A stretch of 5,064 nt of DNA from an uncultured Lachnospiraceae bacterium (GTDB lineage Bacteria > Bacillota > Clostridia > Lachnospirales > Lachnospiraceae), in NCBI GenBank assembly GCA_910577655.1, contig CAJTOW010000195.1, positions 1 to 5,064 of the forward strand, read 5' to 3'. Shown here piece by piece: positions 4,994-5,064 of the stretch; position 1 is the first letter of the stretch, and every line of letters begins with the position of its first letter. The position numbers were made by a program, and so were the translations under genes. The notes beneath the pieces were generated by a model. It saw nothing but the letters and a program-made list of their open reading frames with translations, had not been told where the DNA came from and did no database searches.

Positions 4994-5064
4994 GCGCCCT
5001 TAGCTCAGTTGGTAGAGCAGTAGACTCTTAATCTATTTGTCCAGGGTTCGAGTCCCTGAGGGCG
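4994..5064 (+). tRNA. tRNA-Lys (anticodon CUU), last bases beyond the window
   Basis: A cloverleaf folds from 4994: acceptor GCGCCCT pairs with AGGGCG and the expected C just outside the window; D arm GCTC-AGTTGGTA-GAGC; anticodon stem GTAGA/TCTAT (one G-T pair) with loop CTCTTAA, placing anticodon CTT at 5027-5029; variable loop TTGTC; T arm CAGGG-TTCGAGT-CCCTG. It reads AAG lysine codons. The visible 71 nt correspond to standard positions 1-71; base 72, the discriminator and the CCA end are not visible, so whether CCA is encoded cannot be told. Confidence 0.96.

Overview
The window looks like chromosomal DNA of a Gram-positive Clostridia species, most likely a Lachnospiraceae (cluster XIVa) relative. 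The signs are strong AGGAGG ribosome-binding sites about 6 nt before each start, consensus-like sigma-A promoters, moderately GC-rich genes with AT-rich gaps, a membrane-anchored HtrA-like protein with an acidic Ser/Thr/Glu/Pro-rich stalk, and a MutS2 carrying a non-canonical Smr motif. The genus is an inference from sequence style only.

Layout: (1) 1-830, minus strand: the N-terminal 276 codons of a membrane-anchored trypsin/HtrA-fold protein, cut by the left edge. The positions expected for the catalytic His and Asp are occupied by other residues, so it is probably a pseudoprotease. (2) 831-1336: a divergent intergenic region holding a minus-strand promoter with a palindrome over its -10, one copy of a roughly 100-nt dispersed repeat, and a plus-strand extended -10 promoter with a dyad over its -35. 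(3) 1337-3727, plus: complete mutS2 (796 aa). (4) 3728-3828: a promoter with a strong dyad symmetry just downstream. (5) 3829-4539, plus: a complete OmpR/PhoB-type response regulator with no sensor kinase next to it in the window. (6) 4575-4621: a Rho-independent terminator. (7) 4622-4926: non-coding DNA with a degenerate reading frame containing a recognisable ABC-ATPase Walker A motif and a second, oppositely oriented copy of the 100-nt repeat. (8) 4896-4951: an A/T-tract element and a perfect TTGACA-N17-TATAAT promoter, then a leader hairpin and a tRNA-Lys(CUU) gene that is one base short of its full acceptor stem at the window end.

The genes do not form an obvious single pathway. MutS2 acts on collided ribosomes and/or recombination intermediates; the regulator may be read through from mutS2 or driven by its own promoter; the HtrA-like gene is divergent; the tRNA is an independent unit. 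I found no convincing new multi-gene system. The most useful observations are the apparent loss of catalytic residues in the HtrA-like protein, the pair of inverted ~100-nt intergenic repeats, the P-loop remnant, the altered Smr motif, and promoter-overlapping dyads at three promoters.
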